This document shows, one piece after another, positions 1 to 9,680 of a DNA stretch of 64,000 bases (position 1 is its first letter; each line of letters opens with the position of its first letter). Origin of the DNA: an uncultured Psychrobacter sp. (GTDB lineage: Bacteria; Pseudomonadota; Gammaproteobacteria; Pseudomonadales; Moraxellaceae); contig NZ_CANKZC010000004.1 in assembly GCF_947488565.1 (NCBI RefSeq), forward strand, positions 310,001 to 374,000, given 5' to 3'. The position numbers were made by a program, and so were the translations under genes. The notes beneath the pieces were generated by a model. It saw nothing but the letters and a program-made list of their open reading frames with translations, did not search any database and was not told where the DNA came from.

Positions 1-1385
1 ATAGTTTATTAATTAAGCGTCAAGAGATGGTTGAGGCGTTACAAGTGGGTGATTTAACTACCGTTAGGCAGATGTATCGTGAAGACCGATGGCTGATGAA
101 TCAAATCAGAGTCTACGACGAGCAAGGTGCCATTATATTTCCGCGTTATCGAGATAGAGAGGAGCGTAGGCAAGAACATAGGCAAGAACATAGACAAGAG
201 CAGATGCCAGGTGGAAGGCAGGTAATGAGGCCTTCATTAATGCCACCGATTCGTGCAAATATAGCTAATCCCGATAGTCGTCCTGAATTGGCTGACGTGA
301 CGGTCGTCTTTCCAGATGAACAGACTGTCATTATACAATTGCGTCCGCATCTGCGTTTTGCCGATGTTGTAGCGCTGCAACGCGGCAATTTCCCGATACG
401 TTTATTACTGATTATCCTTTTTAGCGTCTTGGTTTGTATTTGGCTGAGTCGCACGCTGACCCATCGTATTCGCCGTGTGCAACATACGGTCCACCGTATG
501 ATTGACGGCGATTATCAGGCTAGTCCCAATTTATCTAAGATGGGAGATGATGAGCTTGGTTTGCTTGCAAAAGACGTGGCCAAGCTATCAGCACGACTGG
601 CGGAGAGTGAGCTGGCACGCAAGCAGATGCTCAGTGATATCTCGCATGAGCTGCGCTCACCACTAGCACGGCTTGACGTTGCGACTGAGCTGACACGGGA
701 TTTTGCGCCCAATGCCAATCGTTACCTTGATCGTATTGATAAAGAATCTGCGCGGATGAATGAGCTGATTGAGCAAATCATTCATATTCAGTCCCTGCAA
801 ATGCAGCAATATACTATCGACAATTTAGAAAATGAAGAGGTTAATATTGCTGAAATTATCAGTGAGATTGGACAAGATGTTTGCTTTGAGTTTCAGCACA
901 AAAATGTACACTGGCAATGGCAGCCGGATGATTCATTATTGACAGATACTTCATTGATCATGTCATCATCAGCCATGTCTTTATCAGCGACTTCTCCAGA
1001 AACTCCTTGGACAGTGCTTGGCAATCAAGAACAGCTACACAGTGCGCTTGAAAATATCATTCGTAATGCATTTATGCACACTGCAGCTGATTCAACAGTT
1101 ATTGCTGAGATTAAACAAGCAGAGATGGACGGCAAAAAAACGGCTATTCAAGTCCGCATCATAGACGAAGGCGGCGGCGTTGCAGAGCAAGACTTGCAGC
1201 GTATTTTTCAGCCCTTTGTACGGCTAGATTCTGCCCGTCATCGCGAAACTGGCGGTTATGGATTAGGACTGGCGATCGTCCATGCCGTGGTGATGGCGCA
1301 CAAAGGTCAGATTCATGTCTACAATCGGCAAGATGGTATACAAGGATTGGTGGTGCAGATTGTGTTGCCCGCCTATTCTGCGTAA
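1..1385 (+). CDS. Sensor histidine kinase, 5' end cut by window edge
   Basis: The frame is open to the left window edge, so the ATG at 27 is probably internal and the first membrane segment is missing. Counting from that ATG, a periplasmic remainder (1-120) is followed by a membrane helix (about 122-142), a HAMP linker, a HisKA domain with SDISHELRSPLARL (His about 207), and an HATPase domain with NIIRNAFMH, DEGGGV and GYGLGLAIV. The layout resembles CpxA/RstB-type envelope-stress kinases. The periplasmic part carries a tandem Arg-Gln-Glu-His repeat (residues about 47-59). The response regulator is presumably upstream, outside the window. The class is certain; the stimulus is unknown. Confidence 0.9.
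   Translation, partial: SLLIKRQEMVEALQVGDLTTVRQMYREDRWLMNQIRVYDEQGAIIFPRYRDREERRQEHRQEHRQEQMPGGRQVMRPSLMPPIRANIANPDSRPELADVTVVFPDEQTVIIQLRPHLRFADVVALQRGNFPIRLLLIILFSVLVCIWLSRTLTHRIRRVQHTVHRMIDGDYQASPNLSKMGDDELGLLAKDVAKLSARLAESELARKQMLSDISHELRSPLARLDVATELTRDFAPNANRYLDRIDKESARMNELIEQIIHIQSLQMQQYTIDNLENEEVNIAEIISEIGQDVCFEFQHKNVHWQWQPDDSLLTDTSLIMSSSAMSLSATSPETPWTVLGNQEQLHSALENIIRNAFMHTAADSTVIAEIKQAEMDGKKTAIQVRIIDEGGGVAEQDLQRIFQPFVRLDSARHRETGGYGLGLAIVHAVVMAHKGQIHVYNRQDGIQGLVVQIVLPAYSA
166..204 (+). repeat. 12-bp tandem repeat inside the kinase gene
   Basis: Roughly three copies of a 12-base unit like ggcaagaacata, the last one diverged, encode RQEH-RQEH-RQEQ in the periplasmic domain of the kinase. 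The unit is in frame, so copy number could vary without disrupting the gene. Confidence 0.75.
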
Positions 1386-1440
1386 TTTGCATAGCAGTTA
1401 CCTGCACAGCAATATAAATTGTCTTACTAGCAGAACTTAT

Positions 1441-1466
1441 GGCCATTTAATTGAATGGCCGTTTTA
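1441..1466. terminator. Probable terminator between convergent genes
   Basis: Inverted repeat ggccatt-taattg-aatggcc followed by gtttta. It lies between the kinase gene (+) and the convergent exported-protein gene (-). The T-run is short, so strength is uncertain. Confidence 0.6.
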
Positions 1467-1486
1467 GATAAGCTATTTTAAAAAAG

Positions 1487-2143
1487 CTATTTAAGTGCAA
1501 TCGTATAGCTCTGTGGCTTGTCTTGCAAATTGTAAGCTTCAATGGCTTGTAATTTGAACTCGTTACGATCGTAAAGGCTAGGTTCATCAGCAGCTCTTGA
1601 CTCGAGCAGATTCATGGTGGAGTAATAGTTTTCATCTGAAAAATCACCAAAAAGATTTTTGGCAATATAGTTTAAGTACTTTCTATTATGTCCATTTATC
1701 TGAAACTTCGTGCGGTAGTTGTCTTTTTCGCGATCAATAACCAGTGTATCGGTTATCTCTAACCGCGACGGGCAGTTAAAACAGCCTGGAACAAACTGTA
1801 CGTCTTGAATATCAACTTGGCTGAGCAAATCCTGAGTCTTGGTAGTTTGACTATTATAGTTCACGTTGGAGGTAGTAGAATATTTGCAGCTTTTACTGTC
1901 TATTATTTTAATTTCATTGATCTGATTTTTCTTATTTGTTTTTACAATAAGCCTGCAATCATTAAGCTCACGATTGCCATATTTGCCGGAGCTTTGTTTT
2001 TTCAATCCTAACTGATACTTCTTGTTCAGTGTGTGTATGCTTTTGCCTAAGGAGCTTGGCGCAATAAAGCTTTGATAATCTGCTGCATGGACAGGTATAG
2101 AGATAGTGGCGATTAAGCCAGATATTAATAACGTGTTCTTCAT
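1487..2143 (-). CDS. Exported protein of unknown function
   Basis: 218 residues. The N-terminus has a typical Sec signal peptide (hydrophobic core ending PVHAAD, cleavage after about residue 20). The mature part is polar and Lys/Asn-rich, with a Cys-x2-Cys pair (GCFNCPSR) and two further cysteines (DCRL, KSCKY), which would suit disulfides in the periplasm. It contains no domain I recognise. It is transcribed alone, convergent with the kinase gene. The gene call rests on the signal peptide and the lack of a better frame; function is not assigned. Confidence 0.7.
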   Translation of the reverse strand: MKNTLLISGLIATISIPVHAADYQSFIAPSSLGKSIHTLNKKYQLGLKKQSSGKYGNRELNDCRLIVKTNKKNQINEIKIIDSKSCKYSTTSNVNYNSQTTKTQDLLSQVDIQDVQFVPGCFNCPSRLEITDTLVIDREKDNYRTKFQINGHNRKYLNYIAKNLFGDFSDENYYSTMNLLESRAADEPSLYDRNEFKLQAIEAYNLQDKPQSYTIALK

Positions 2144-2265
2144 AACGTAGACCTAAATTTCAAGAGCATTAGCCAACTTAATACAACCATTAATAAGGTG
2201 TTTTAAGTCAGCTTTGTAAGCTTGACGTAATTATAGTCAACTTATTATCTGAATGCCATCACCAT

Positions 2266-2290
2266 AAAAAAGCCCCAATAAGGGGTTTTT
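2266..2290. terminator. Rho-independent-type hairpin, A/T flanked on both sides
   Basis: aaaaag-cccc-aataa-gggg-ttttt: a short GC stem flanked by A and T runs, so it could act in either direction. It lies in the 343-base gap between the exported-protein gene (-) and the acyl-CoA dehydrogenase gene (+), where neither neighbour would be expected to end. It may block read-through between divergent promoters. I see nothing else in the gap. Confidence 0.55.
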
Positions 2291-2486
2291 GCGTAATTAT
2301 GATGTCATAGAGTGGGTTAAGGCAATGATTAAAAACATAATAACCTCGCTTGCAATTAACGGTACTGGCTAATAATCAATAAAGTTAATGACCTAGTAGT
2401 TCATGAGCTTTGGTTTGGCAGGCATTGTATAAACAAGTATAGTAAATAATTAAATTATCTAGTAACCCAAGACCAAGGATGGATCA

Positions 2487-3638
2487 ATGACTATTGCATG
2501 CTTTAAGCCCAAATGGATGGATGAAGAAATTGAAATGCTGCACGAGAGTGCGCTCAAAGTATTTAGAGATTGGGAAGCACACGATGAGAAGTGGCGTGAA
2601 AACGGTATGCTCGATCGGGAAGCTTGGCTAGAAGCAGGCGAGATGGGATTTTTATGTGCCTCTATGCCAGAAGAATACGGCGGGGCGGGCGGTGACTTTC
2701 GTCATGAAGCCGCGCTGATTTATGCGCAATCAGAAGCCAATCAAGCAGGCTTCGGTGGCTTTTTGCATTCAGGCATCGTCGCCCCTTATATTTTGCATCA
2801 TGGTACTGAAGCGCAAAAGCAGGCGTGGCTACCCAAAATGGCAACAGGAGAGTTAATCGGCGCGATTGCTATGACTGAGCCGGGCACAGGCTCAGATTTG
2901 CAAAACATCAAGACCTACGCAGTCAAAGAAGGCGATGATTATATTATCAATGGTTCAAAGACCTTTATCACTAACGGTCAATTGGGTAATTTAATTATCG
3001 TTGCTTGCAAAACTGACCGATCTCTTGGCGCTAAGGGCGTATCGCTTATCGTTGTCGAAACCGATAATGCTCCGGGGTTTGAGCGTGGCAAGAAGCTCAA
3101 AAAACTTGGTATGGCATCGCAAGATACTTCTGAGTTGTTCTTCAATAATATGCGCGTGCCGCAAGCCAATTTATTGGGTACGGTTGAAGGATTAGGTTTT
3201 GCGCAATTGATGCAAGAATTACCGCAAGAGCGTTTGATCGTAGCGCTGGCAGCGATTGGGGCGATGAAATTAGCACTGGACTTGACCATTGACTATACCA
3301 AAGAGCGCACCGCTTTTGGCAAGCCAGTATGGAGCTTTCAAAATACCCGCTTTAAGCTGGCAGAATGTAACAGCCAGTATATTGCCTCAAGTGCCTTATG
3401 TGATGCTGCTATTGAAGCATTGGTCGAAAATGAGCTCACGGTACAGCATGCTGCGTTAATCAAATACTGGGTGACCGAAAAGCAATGTATCGTGATGGAT
3501 GAGTGCGTGCAGTTATTTGGCGGTTATGGCTATATGATGGAATATCCGATTGCACGTTTGTACGCTGATGCACGGGTACAAAAAATCTATGGCGGCACCA
3601 ACGAGATTATGAAAGAGCTGGCGTCACGCTTTATGTAA
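2487..3638 (+). CDS. Acyl-CoA dehydrogenase, long-chain (LCAD) type
   Basis: 383 residues, full length for the family. It catalyses FAD-dependent alpha,beta-desaturation of an acyl-CoA, the first step of beta-oxidation. N-terminal helical, middle beta (MTEPGTGSDLQ) and C-terminal helical domains are present. The usual MCAD catalytic glutamate near the C-terminus is Gly here (IYGGTNEIMKE). The base is instead expected in helix G, in ELPQERL (Glu about 248), as in mammalian LCAD and isovaleryl-CoA dehydrogenase. First gene of an operon with thiolase, bifunctional hydratase/dehydrogenase and racemase, 58 bases before the thiolase. Long or branched substrates fit the LCAD layout and the AMACR neighbour. 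Confidence 0.92.
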   Translation: MTIACFKPKWMDEEIEMLHESALKVFRDWEAHDEKWRENGMLDREAWLEAGEMGFLCASMPEEYGGAGGDFRHEAALIYAQSEANQAGFGGFLHSGIVAPYILHHGTEAQKQAWLPKMATGELIGAIAMTEPGTGSDLQNIKTYAVKEGDDYIINGSKTFITNGQLGNLIIVACKTDRSLGAKGVSLIVVETDNAPGFERGKKLKKLGMASQDTSELFFNNMRVPQANLLGTVEGLGFAQLMQELPQERLIVALAAIGAMKLALDLTIDYTKERTAFGKPVWSFQNTRFKLAECNSQYIASSALCDAAIEALVENELTVQHAALIKYWVTEKQCIVMDECVQLFGGYGYMMEYPIARLYADARVQKIYGGTNEIMKELASRFM

Positions 3639-3696
3639 GCGATTCGTTTTTTCAATTTTCATCAAAACCATTTCATCAAGACTATAAGGACATAGC

Positions 3697-4905
3697 ATGA
3701 TTCAGACGGCTTATATTTACGATGCCATCCGCACCCCTCGCGGTAAAGGTAAAGCAGGAGGCAGCTTAAATCAAGCGACCCCTATTTGGCTGGTACGCAC
3801 CTTACTTAATGCCATGCAACAGCGCAATGATTTAGACACTAGCTTGGTCGATGATGTGGTGCTCGGCTGTGTGACCCCAATCGGTGAACAGGGTGCAGAT
3901 ATTGCCCGTATTGCGGTGCTGGATGCGGGCTGGCATGAAACCGTCGCCGGCGTGACATTGTCGCGGTTTTGCGCATCAGGCCTTGAGTCCATCAATTTGG
4001 CCGCAAGTAAAATCATGTCAGGTATGGAGGACATGGTCGTTGCAGGCGGTGTCGAATCAATGAGCCGTGTAAAAATGGGCGCAGATGGTGGCGCTTGGTT
4101 TATGGATCCGCGGGTAAATTCTGTGACTGGCTTTGCCCCGCAAGGCGTTGGAGCCGATACCATTGCGACGCTTGAAGGGTTTAGTCGTATGGATGTCGAT
4201 GCCTTTGCTACCAAGTCGCATCACCGTGCTGCTAACGCTTGGGCTGCTGGCTATTACGACAATGCGGTAATACCTGTGCATGATTTGAATGGTCGCTTGC
4301 TGCTTGATAAAGATGAAACCATCCGTCCCGATACGACAGTCGGTACTTTAGCGGGACTCAAGCCTTCCTTTGCCCAGCTTGGCGCGATGGGCTTTGATAG
4401 CGTCTTGCTGGATAAATATACCAGCATTGAGCGTATCAATCATGTGCATCATGCTGGTAATTCCTCTGGTATCGTTGATGGCGCTGCGCTTTGCCTTTTG
4501 GGGAGCGAAGCTGCGGGTAAAAAAGCAGGATTGCGTCCGCGTGCAAAAGTCATTATGGCGTCGGTCATTGGCTCTGAGCCCTCTATTATGCTGACCGGTC
4601 CGACACCTGCTTGTCAAAAGGCGCTCAAAAAAGCCGGTATGACGGCAGCCGATATTGATCTATGGGAAATCAATGAAGCGTTCGCCGCGATACCGATGAA
4701 GACGGCGAAAGATTTGGGCGTTTCATTGGACAAAGTCAACGTTAATGGTGGCGCTATTGCGATGGGACACCCGCTAGGAGCTACCGGAGCTATGCTGCTT
4801 ACCACTGTGCTTGAAGAGTTAGAGCGCCGTGATTTAAAAACGGCGATGATTACGCTTTGTGTCGGTGGCGGTATGGGCATCGCGACTATCATTGAGCGTG
4901 TATAA
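3697..4905 (+). CDS. Acetyl-CoA C-acyltransferase (thiolase)
   Basis: 402 residues. It cleaves 3-ketoacyl-CoA with CoA to give acetyl-CoA and a shortened acyl-CoA. All catalytic elements are present: nucleophilic Cys92 ([10 protein letters not shown]), NEAFA, His358 (GHPLGATGA) and the C-terminal Cys388 ([10 protein letters not shown]). A clear ribosome site (aagga) precedes the ATG. It lies between the dehydrogenase and the bifunctional protein, which argues for the degradative role of a FadA-type enzyme over a biosynthetic acetoacetyl-CoA thiolase. The PcaF thiolase at 36.3 kb is the same family but a separate gene with its own context. Confidence 0.93.
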   Translation: MIQTAYIYDAIRTPRGKGKAGGSLNQATPIWLVRTLLNAMQQRNDLDTSLVDDVVLGCVTPIGEQGADIARIAVLDAGWHETVAGVTLSRFCASGLESINLAASKIMSGMEDMVVAGGVESMSRVKMGADGGAWFMDPRVNSVTGFAPQGVGADTIATLEGFSRMDVDAFATKSHHRAANAWAAGYYDNAVIPVHDLNGRLLLDKDETIRPDTTVGTLAGLKPSFAQLGAMGFDSVLLDKYTSIERINHVHHAGNSSGIVDGAALCLLGSEAAGKKAGLRPRAKVIMASVIGSEPSIMLTGPTPACQKALKKAGMTAADIDLWEINEAFAAIPMKTAKDLGVSLDKVNVNGGAIAMGHPLGATGAMLLTTVLEELERRDLKTAMITLCVGGGMGIATIIERV

Positions 4906-4959
4906 GCTATCTGTAAAACAATGGTTAAATAATAAGTTTGAATTTAAAAAGGAATAATA

Positions 4960-7146
4960 ATGAGCATGGATTGCACCCCAACGATCAATAAGTTGGCAGA
5001 TTTTTCTGCTGAGCGTGACGATGACAATATCGTAACAGTCACTATCAACCAAACCGAGCGTCAGATGAATGTGATTGATGATACTTTTAATCAATCATTT
5101 TCAGTATTGGTCGATGCTTTTATAAACGATGAGACGGCTAAAGGGCTTATCTTAACGTCAGGTAAAGACAGCTTTATCGTTGGCGCAGATATTGACCAGC
5201 TCGCGAGTATTCAAACCCACAAGCAAGCGTTTGAATTGGCGGAGTCGCTCAAAGCCAGCCTGCGCAAGCTTGAAAAATCTGGCAAACCGGTCGTTGCCGC
5301 GATGACAGGTTCAGCGCTTGGTGGCGGGTTAGAGGTTGCTTTGGGCTGTCATTATCGTGTCGCTATTGATTCAGCTAAAACCAAACTTGGACTGCCCGAG
5401 GTGAAATTAGGCTTACTACCTGGTGGCGGTGGTACTCAGCGTCTGATGCGCCTACTCGGTATGCAAAAGTCGCTTGAGATGATGACTCAAGGTAAAATTA
5501 TCAGTGCTAACGCTGCCAAAGAGAGTGGGTTTATTGATGCGATAGCCAGTGACACAGACGACATGTTAAACCAAGCTAAAGCGTGGATTAAGGCCAATCC
5601 TGACGCGCAGCAACCGTGGGACAAAAAAGGCTTTAGTATCCCAGGTGGCAATGCGAATCATCCAAAGAACGCGCAAATGCTCTCCGTTGCCCCAGCTATG
5701 GCGTACCAAAAATCTCACGGCAATTATCCCGCCATTACCCATATTATGTCTTGCGTATTTGAAGGTAGCTTGCTTGCTATCGATGCTGCCCTTGAGGTCG
5801 AATCGAGCTACTTTGCCGCTTGTGTGCTCTCGCCTGAATCTAACAATTTAATCACTTCTATGTGGACGCAATTAAACCAGATTAAAAAAGGACAATCACG
5901 TCCTAACGGTTTTGATCGTCAAAAAGTAAATAAGGTTGCGGTACTTGGTGCAGGCATGATGGGTGCTGGGATTGCGTATATCGCTGCCAAAGCGGGCATC
6001 AATGTGGTGCTATTAGATACCAGTATTGAAAATGCTAATAAGGGTAAACAGTATTCAGAAAAACTATTAGACAAAACCATCAATCGTGGACGCTCAAACG
6101 AGACCAAAAAAGAAGCGTTATTAAGTAAAATTCAAACTACCATATCTTATGATGATATTGCAGACTGTGATTTAGTCATCGAAGCGGTATTCGAAGACCG
6201 CGATATCAAAGCCAAGTGTACCGAGCAAGCAGAAGCCGTCATTGCTGAAACGGTCGTCTATGCGTCTAATACGTCGACCATTCCCATTACGAGCTTAGCC
6301 ATTGCAAGTAAACGTCCGTCGCAATTTATCGGGCTGCACTTTTTCTCACCAGTCGATAAGATGCCTTTGGTTGAGATTATCATGGGCGAGCAGACGGATG
6401 ATGCAACCTTAGCGAAAGCTTTTGATTTTGTCTTGCAAATTGGCAAAACGCCTATCGTCGTCAACGACAGTCGCGGCTTTTATACCTCGCGCGTATTTGG
6501 TACGTATGTGTCAGAAGGTATTGCGATGTTAGGTGAGGGCGTACATCCTCGACGAATTGAAGTGGCTGGTCTTAAAGCTGGTATGCCAATGCCGCCGCTT
6601 GCACTGCAAGATGAGGTGTCGCTCGATTTATCATTGCGTATCAAAGAGCAGACCAAAAAAGATACGCTCAGCGAGGGTAAAGGATGGGTCAGTCATCCGG
6701 CAGAAACGGTACTCAAAGTGATTGCAAAAGACCACGAGCGCTTAGGTAAAAAGGTCGGCAAAGGCTTTTATGATTATTCGCAGAGTTCAGAGGGTAAGAG
6801 AGATAAGCAGTTATGGCCAAAACTGACTGAGTTATTTCCATCCGTTGATGAGCAGCCAGATATGGAGGAGCTGATAGATCGCCTGCTCTATATCCAAGCC
6901 AACGAATCGGCGCGCTGTTATGAGGAAAATGTCTTGCGCTCTGTTGCGGAAGGTAATGTAGGGTCAATCTTTGGGTGGGGTTTCGCCCCGCCTCAAGGGG
7001 GGACGCTACAGTTTATCAATGCGACAGGAATAGAAAATTTCGTTAAGCGTAGTCATGAGCTGGCCGCTAAGTTTGGTGCGCGTTTTAAGCCTGCACAAAT
7101 TTTGATAGAAATGGCAAAAAAAGGCGAGGTGTTTTCAGATGGCTAA
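4960..7146 (+). CDS. Bifunctional enoyl-CoA hydratase / 3-hydroxyacyl-CoA dehydrogenase (FadB/FadJ type)
   Basis: 728 residues, close to FadB/FadJ length. The N-terminal crotonase domain (about 20-200) has both catalytic acids: Glu125 in GGGLEVAL and Glu147 in GLPEVKLG. The NAD-binding domain starts near residue 325 (VAVLGAGMMGAGIA), with catalytic His460 in GLHFFSPVDKMPLVE. The C-terminal dehydrogenase domain contains KVGKGFYDY. It hydrates 2-enoyl-CoA and oxidises the product to 3-ketoacyl-CoA for the upstream thiolase. Its stop overlaps the racemase start by 8 bases, implying translational coupling. Confidence 0.94.
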   Translation: MSMDCTPTINKLADFSAERDDDNIVTVTINQTERQMNVIDDTFNQSFSVLVDAFINDETAKGLILTSGKDSFIVGADIDQLASIQTHKQAFELAESLKASLRKLEKSGKPVVAAMTGSALGGGLEVALGCHYRVAIDSAKTKLGLPEVKLGLLPGGGGTQRLMRLLGMQKSLEMMTQGKIISANAAKESGFIDAIASDTDDMLNQAKAWIKANPDAQQPWDKKGFSIPGGNANHPKNAQMLSVAPAMAYQKSHGNYPAITHIMSCVFEGSLLAIDAALEVESSYFAACVLSPESNNLITSMWTQLNQIKKGQSRPNGFDRQKVNKVAVLGAGMMGAGIAYIAAKAGINVVLLDTSIENANKGKQYSEKLLDKTINRGRSNETKKEALLSKIQTTISYDDIADCDLVIEAVFEDRDIKAKCTEQAEAVIAETVVYASNTSTIPITSLAIASKRPSQFIGLHFFSPVDKMPLVEIIMGEQTDDATLAKAFDFVLQIGKTPIVVNDSRGFYTSRVFGTYVSEGIAMLGEGVHPRRIEVAGLKAGMPMPPLALQDEVSLDLSLRIKEQTKKDTLSEGKGWVSHPAETVLKVIAKDHERLGKKVGKGFYDYSQSSEGKRDKQLWPKLTELFPSVDEQPDMEELIDRLLYIQANESARCYEENVLRSVAEGNVGSIFGWGFAPPQGGTLQFINATGIENFVKRSHELAAKFGARFKPAQILIEMAKKGEVFSDG

Positions 7147-8251
7147 TACAGATGTAGTATCGAATAACTCAATACCCAGTACAATGACAGACATGATGTC
7201 TGACTGCCTAACTGGTCTTAAAGTTGTGGATCTCACCCGTAATCTCCCTGGTCCATTCGCGACGCGCTTACTTGCCGATCTAGGTGCAAAAATCGTTAAA
7301 ATTGAACCAGAAAATGGCGACCCAGGACGTGCGTTTGGTGAGTTGTTTAAAGCTTTAAACCATGGTAAACATTGCGAAAAGGTGGATTTTCGTAGTGAAG
7401 CAGGCATCGAAGCAATAAAAGCGCACATCAAAGATGCAGACGTGATGCTTGATAGTTTTCGTCCCGAAGTACTTGTTGGCATGGGTTTAGATGCTGCTAC
7501 TTTACATGCTATTAATCCAAAACTGGTGATGGTTTCTATCACAGGCTACGGTATTCCAGAAGCGCTTGATGCTACAGGTAAGTCTTGGGCAGCAAAGGCT
7601 GGGCATGATATCAACTTTATGGCAATGAGCGGCACCCTTGATCAACTCAAAACAGAATCAGGGGATCAAGCTATGCCCAATATGCAGTTTGCAGATTTGG
7701 CTGGTGGTAGTGATACTGCAGTGATCGCCTTACTGGCAGCGGTACTTGCCGCTAAAAATACTGGTCGCGGCCGACACATTGCCGTGAGTATGACACATAG
7801 CTTGTATCATCATCTGGTCATGCCAAAAGCAACGGCCGATATGATGCAAAGCATAAATGGGCAACGCCCAGAGCCTCAGAATGACTTCTTGGGAGGGTGG
7901 CTGCCGTGCTATCGGTTGTACAAAACACAAGATGGTCGCCACATGGCAGTCGGCTCTTTAGAATTTAAATTTTGGCAATTATTATGCGAGACCTTAGCTT
8001 TGTCTGAACACGTTGATGCTCATTGGCAGCGTGGATCAATGTCCAATACGAAAGAGAGCCAAGCGGCAGAAAAAGCAATGACAGAGAGATTTGCGAGTCA
8101 AACGATGGCGCATTGGCAAAGGGTATTCGCAGAGGTTGATGCTTGCGTAACCCCAGTACTTAATTTGGCAGAAGCTCAAAGCCATCCTTTGTTTGCGCAT
8201 CAAGACAAGTATCAAGCGACTGCCAGCTGGCAGGTTATTGCTTGTGTATAA
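7139..8251 (+). CDS. CaiB/BaiF family protein, alpha-methylacyl-CoA racemase type
   Basis: 370 residues. The family includes CoA-transferases and racemases. Two sites favour racemase: AKAGHDINFMAMSG (His156) and MQFADLAGG (Asp186), which match the His/Asp acid-base pair of AMACR (GHDINYLALSG, LADFAGG). Racemising 2R- to 2S-methylacyl-CoA lets branched chains enter beta-oxidation, which fits its place at the end of this operon and the overlap with the preceding gene. A CoA-transferase role is not excluded by sequence alone. Confidence 0.85.
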   Translation: MANTDVVSNNSIPSTMTDMMSDCLTGLKVVDLTRNLPGPFATRLLADLGAKIVKIEPENGDPGRAFGELFKALNHGKHCEKVDFRSEAGIEAIKAHIKDADVMLDSFRPEVLVGMGLDAATLHAINPKLVMVSITGYGIPEALDATGKSWAAKAGHDINFMAMSGTLDQLKTESGDQAMPNMQFADLAGGSDTAVIALLAAVLAAKNTGRGRHIAVSMTHSLYHHLVMPKATADMMQSINGQRPEPQNDFLGGWLPCYRLYKTQDGRHMAVGSLEFKFWQLLCETLALSEHVDAHWQRGSMSNTKESQAAEKAMTERFASQTMAHWQRVFAEVDACVTPVLNLAEAQSHPLFAHQDKYQATASWQVIACV

Positions 8252-8390
8252 ACTCAATTAAACGTCATTGATATTTCATTTTAAGCAAACGGTTTTAATC
8301 AGCATCAGAAAATCTAGGCTTTAACTTTAAATACTAACAGTATTCCAGCACATCTCAAGCGAGACCTGCTTTGCAAAACAGGACGATATT

Positions 8391-9458
8391 ATGAAAGATT
8401 TTCATTATCAAGCGTTACCGCTCGACGTTCATTTTGGGAACGGTAAGTCAGCTGAAGCCAAAGATATACTGATAAAGCATGGTTATTATAACGTTTTAAT
8501 AATTACGACACCGGGCCAAAAAGAGGCGGGTCAGAAGTTATCGCAGCAACTACAAGAGATTTCAGCAGGCGTGTATCCGCACGCTGTCATGCATGTTCCG
8601 GTAGAAGTCGCGGATAAGGCGGTAGAGTTTGCCCGATCAAACGACATTGATTGTTGTTTGGCTTTGGGCGGTGGCTCTACGATTGGACTTGCCAAAGCCA
8701 TTGCCTTAAAGACGCATTTACCGATAGTCACCATACCTACTACCTATTCAGGTAGCGAGATGACGACTATTTATGGCATCACTGAAAACAATCTAAAGAC
8801 CACAGGTAAGGATATTCACATCCTACCCAAAGTAGTGATTTATGATCCAGAGCTAAACCTAACCTTGCCTGCGCAAATCTCGGCTTGTTCAGGTATGAAT
8901 GCTATGGCACATGCGGTAGAGGCGCTATATGCCGAAGATAAAAACCCAATCGTCAGTCTCATGGCGATTGAGTCTATCAAAGCATTAAAGTTTGCTTTGC
9001 CTATGATTGTAGATGACTTGAGCGATATTTCAGCACGCCAGAAAGCAACCTATGGTGCTTGGCTTGCCGGGGTTTGTCTAGGATCAGTTGGAATGGCTAT
9101 TCATCATAAGATTTGCCATACGTTGGGTGGCACATATAATCTGTCACATGCTCAAGCACACGCCATTACGCTTGCGTATTCAGTGCATTACAACCGTAAC
9201 GCTGATATTGAAGCCATGGATCGATTGGCAGAGGCTTTAGGTGTTAGTAGCCGTGAAGAGGTCGGTTTAGCAGTCTACCGTTTAAATCAATCCTTAAAGA
9301 TTCCGATGGCACTAAAAGACACTGGTCTACCCAAAGAGGGCCCAGCTAACGTGGCACAAATTGTCTGTGATAGTCCTTATTATAATCCTCGTGATTATGA
9401 CTATGAGGAATTAAAAGATTTATTAAATAAAGCGTATCAAGGACTACCTCCTGCTTAA
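8391..9458 (+). CDS. Maleylacetate reductase (iron-alcohol-dehydrogenase superfamily)
   Basis: 355 residues, usual length. Recognisable features are LALGGGSTIGLAKAIAL (cofactor binding), IPTTYSGSEMTTIYG, SACSGMNAMAHAVEALYA, and HHKICHTLGGTYNLSHAQAHA, where several His residues occupy the metal region of this superfamily. It reduces maleylacetate to 3-oxoadipate with NAD(P)H, the last peripheral step of hydroxyquinol/resorcinol or chlorocatechol routes, and feeds the same 3-oxoadipate node as the pca genes at 36-43 kb. No ring-cleavage partner lies next to it; it sits 139 bases after the beta-oxidation operon and may be transcribed alone. Confidence 0.88.
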   Translation: MKDFHYQALPLDVHFGNGKSAEAKDILIKHGYYNVLIITTPGQKEAGQKLSQQLQEISAGVYPHAVMHVPVEVADKAVEFARSNDIDCCLALGGGSTIGLAKAIALKTHLPIVTIPTTYSGSEMTTIYGITENNLKTTGKDIHILPKVVIYDPELNLTLPAQISACSGMNAMAHAVEALYAEDKNPIVSLMAIESIKALKFALPMIVDDLSDISARQKATYGAWLAGVCLGSVGMAIHHKICHTLGGTYNLSHAQAHAITLAYSVHYNRNADIEAMDRLAEALGVSSREEVGLAVYRLNQSLKIPMALKDTGLPKEGPANVAQIVCDSPYYNPRDYDYEELKDLLNKAYQGLPPA

Positions 9459-9680
9459 GAGTGACATGAGAGTTGTCGTTCGGCGCAAACGATTTATTAT
9501 GGTCATCTAGTGAAGTGCATGCACGTAAACCTTTGTTTTATGACGAGATAAATAATGGTATTCATTATTCTAACGCCGTTTTATTTAATGCCATTTCTAA
9601 AGTCTATCGTAATATTAAAAAAGCCATTATGGATATCTGTCTTATGAAACTACAGGTTTAATATTGTCTTTGAGAAGGGA
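9459..9680. other. Intergenic stretch before the PACE remnant
   Basis: Holds a 62-codon open frame (9473-9661, +) with no ribosome site and no recognised similarity. It lies where the first half of the PACE gene would have been, so it is probably decayed sequence, not a gene. The 192 bases between the remnant and the M14 gene (9957-10148) hold nothing I can name. Confidence 0.4.

Noticed and set aside
1805-2011. Open frame opposite the exported-protein gene
   Set aside because: It is antisense to a frame with a clear signal peptide and has no ribosome site.
9473-9661. 62-codon open frame after the maleylacetate reductase
   Set aside because: No ribosome site, no recognised similarity, and it sits where the lost half of the PACE gene would have been.
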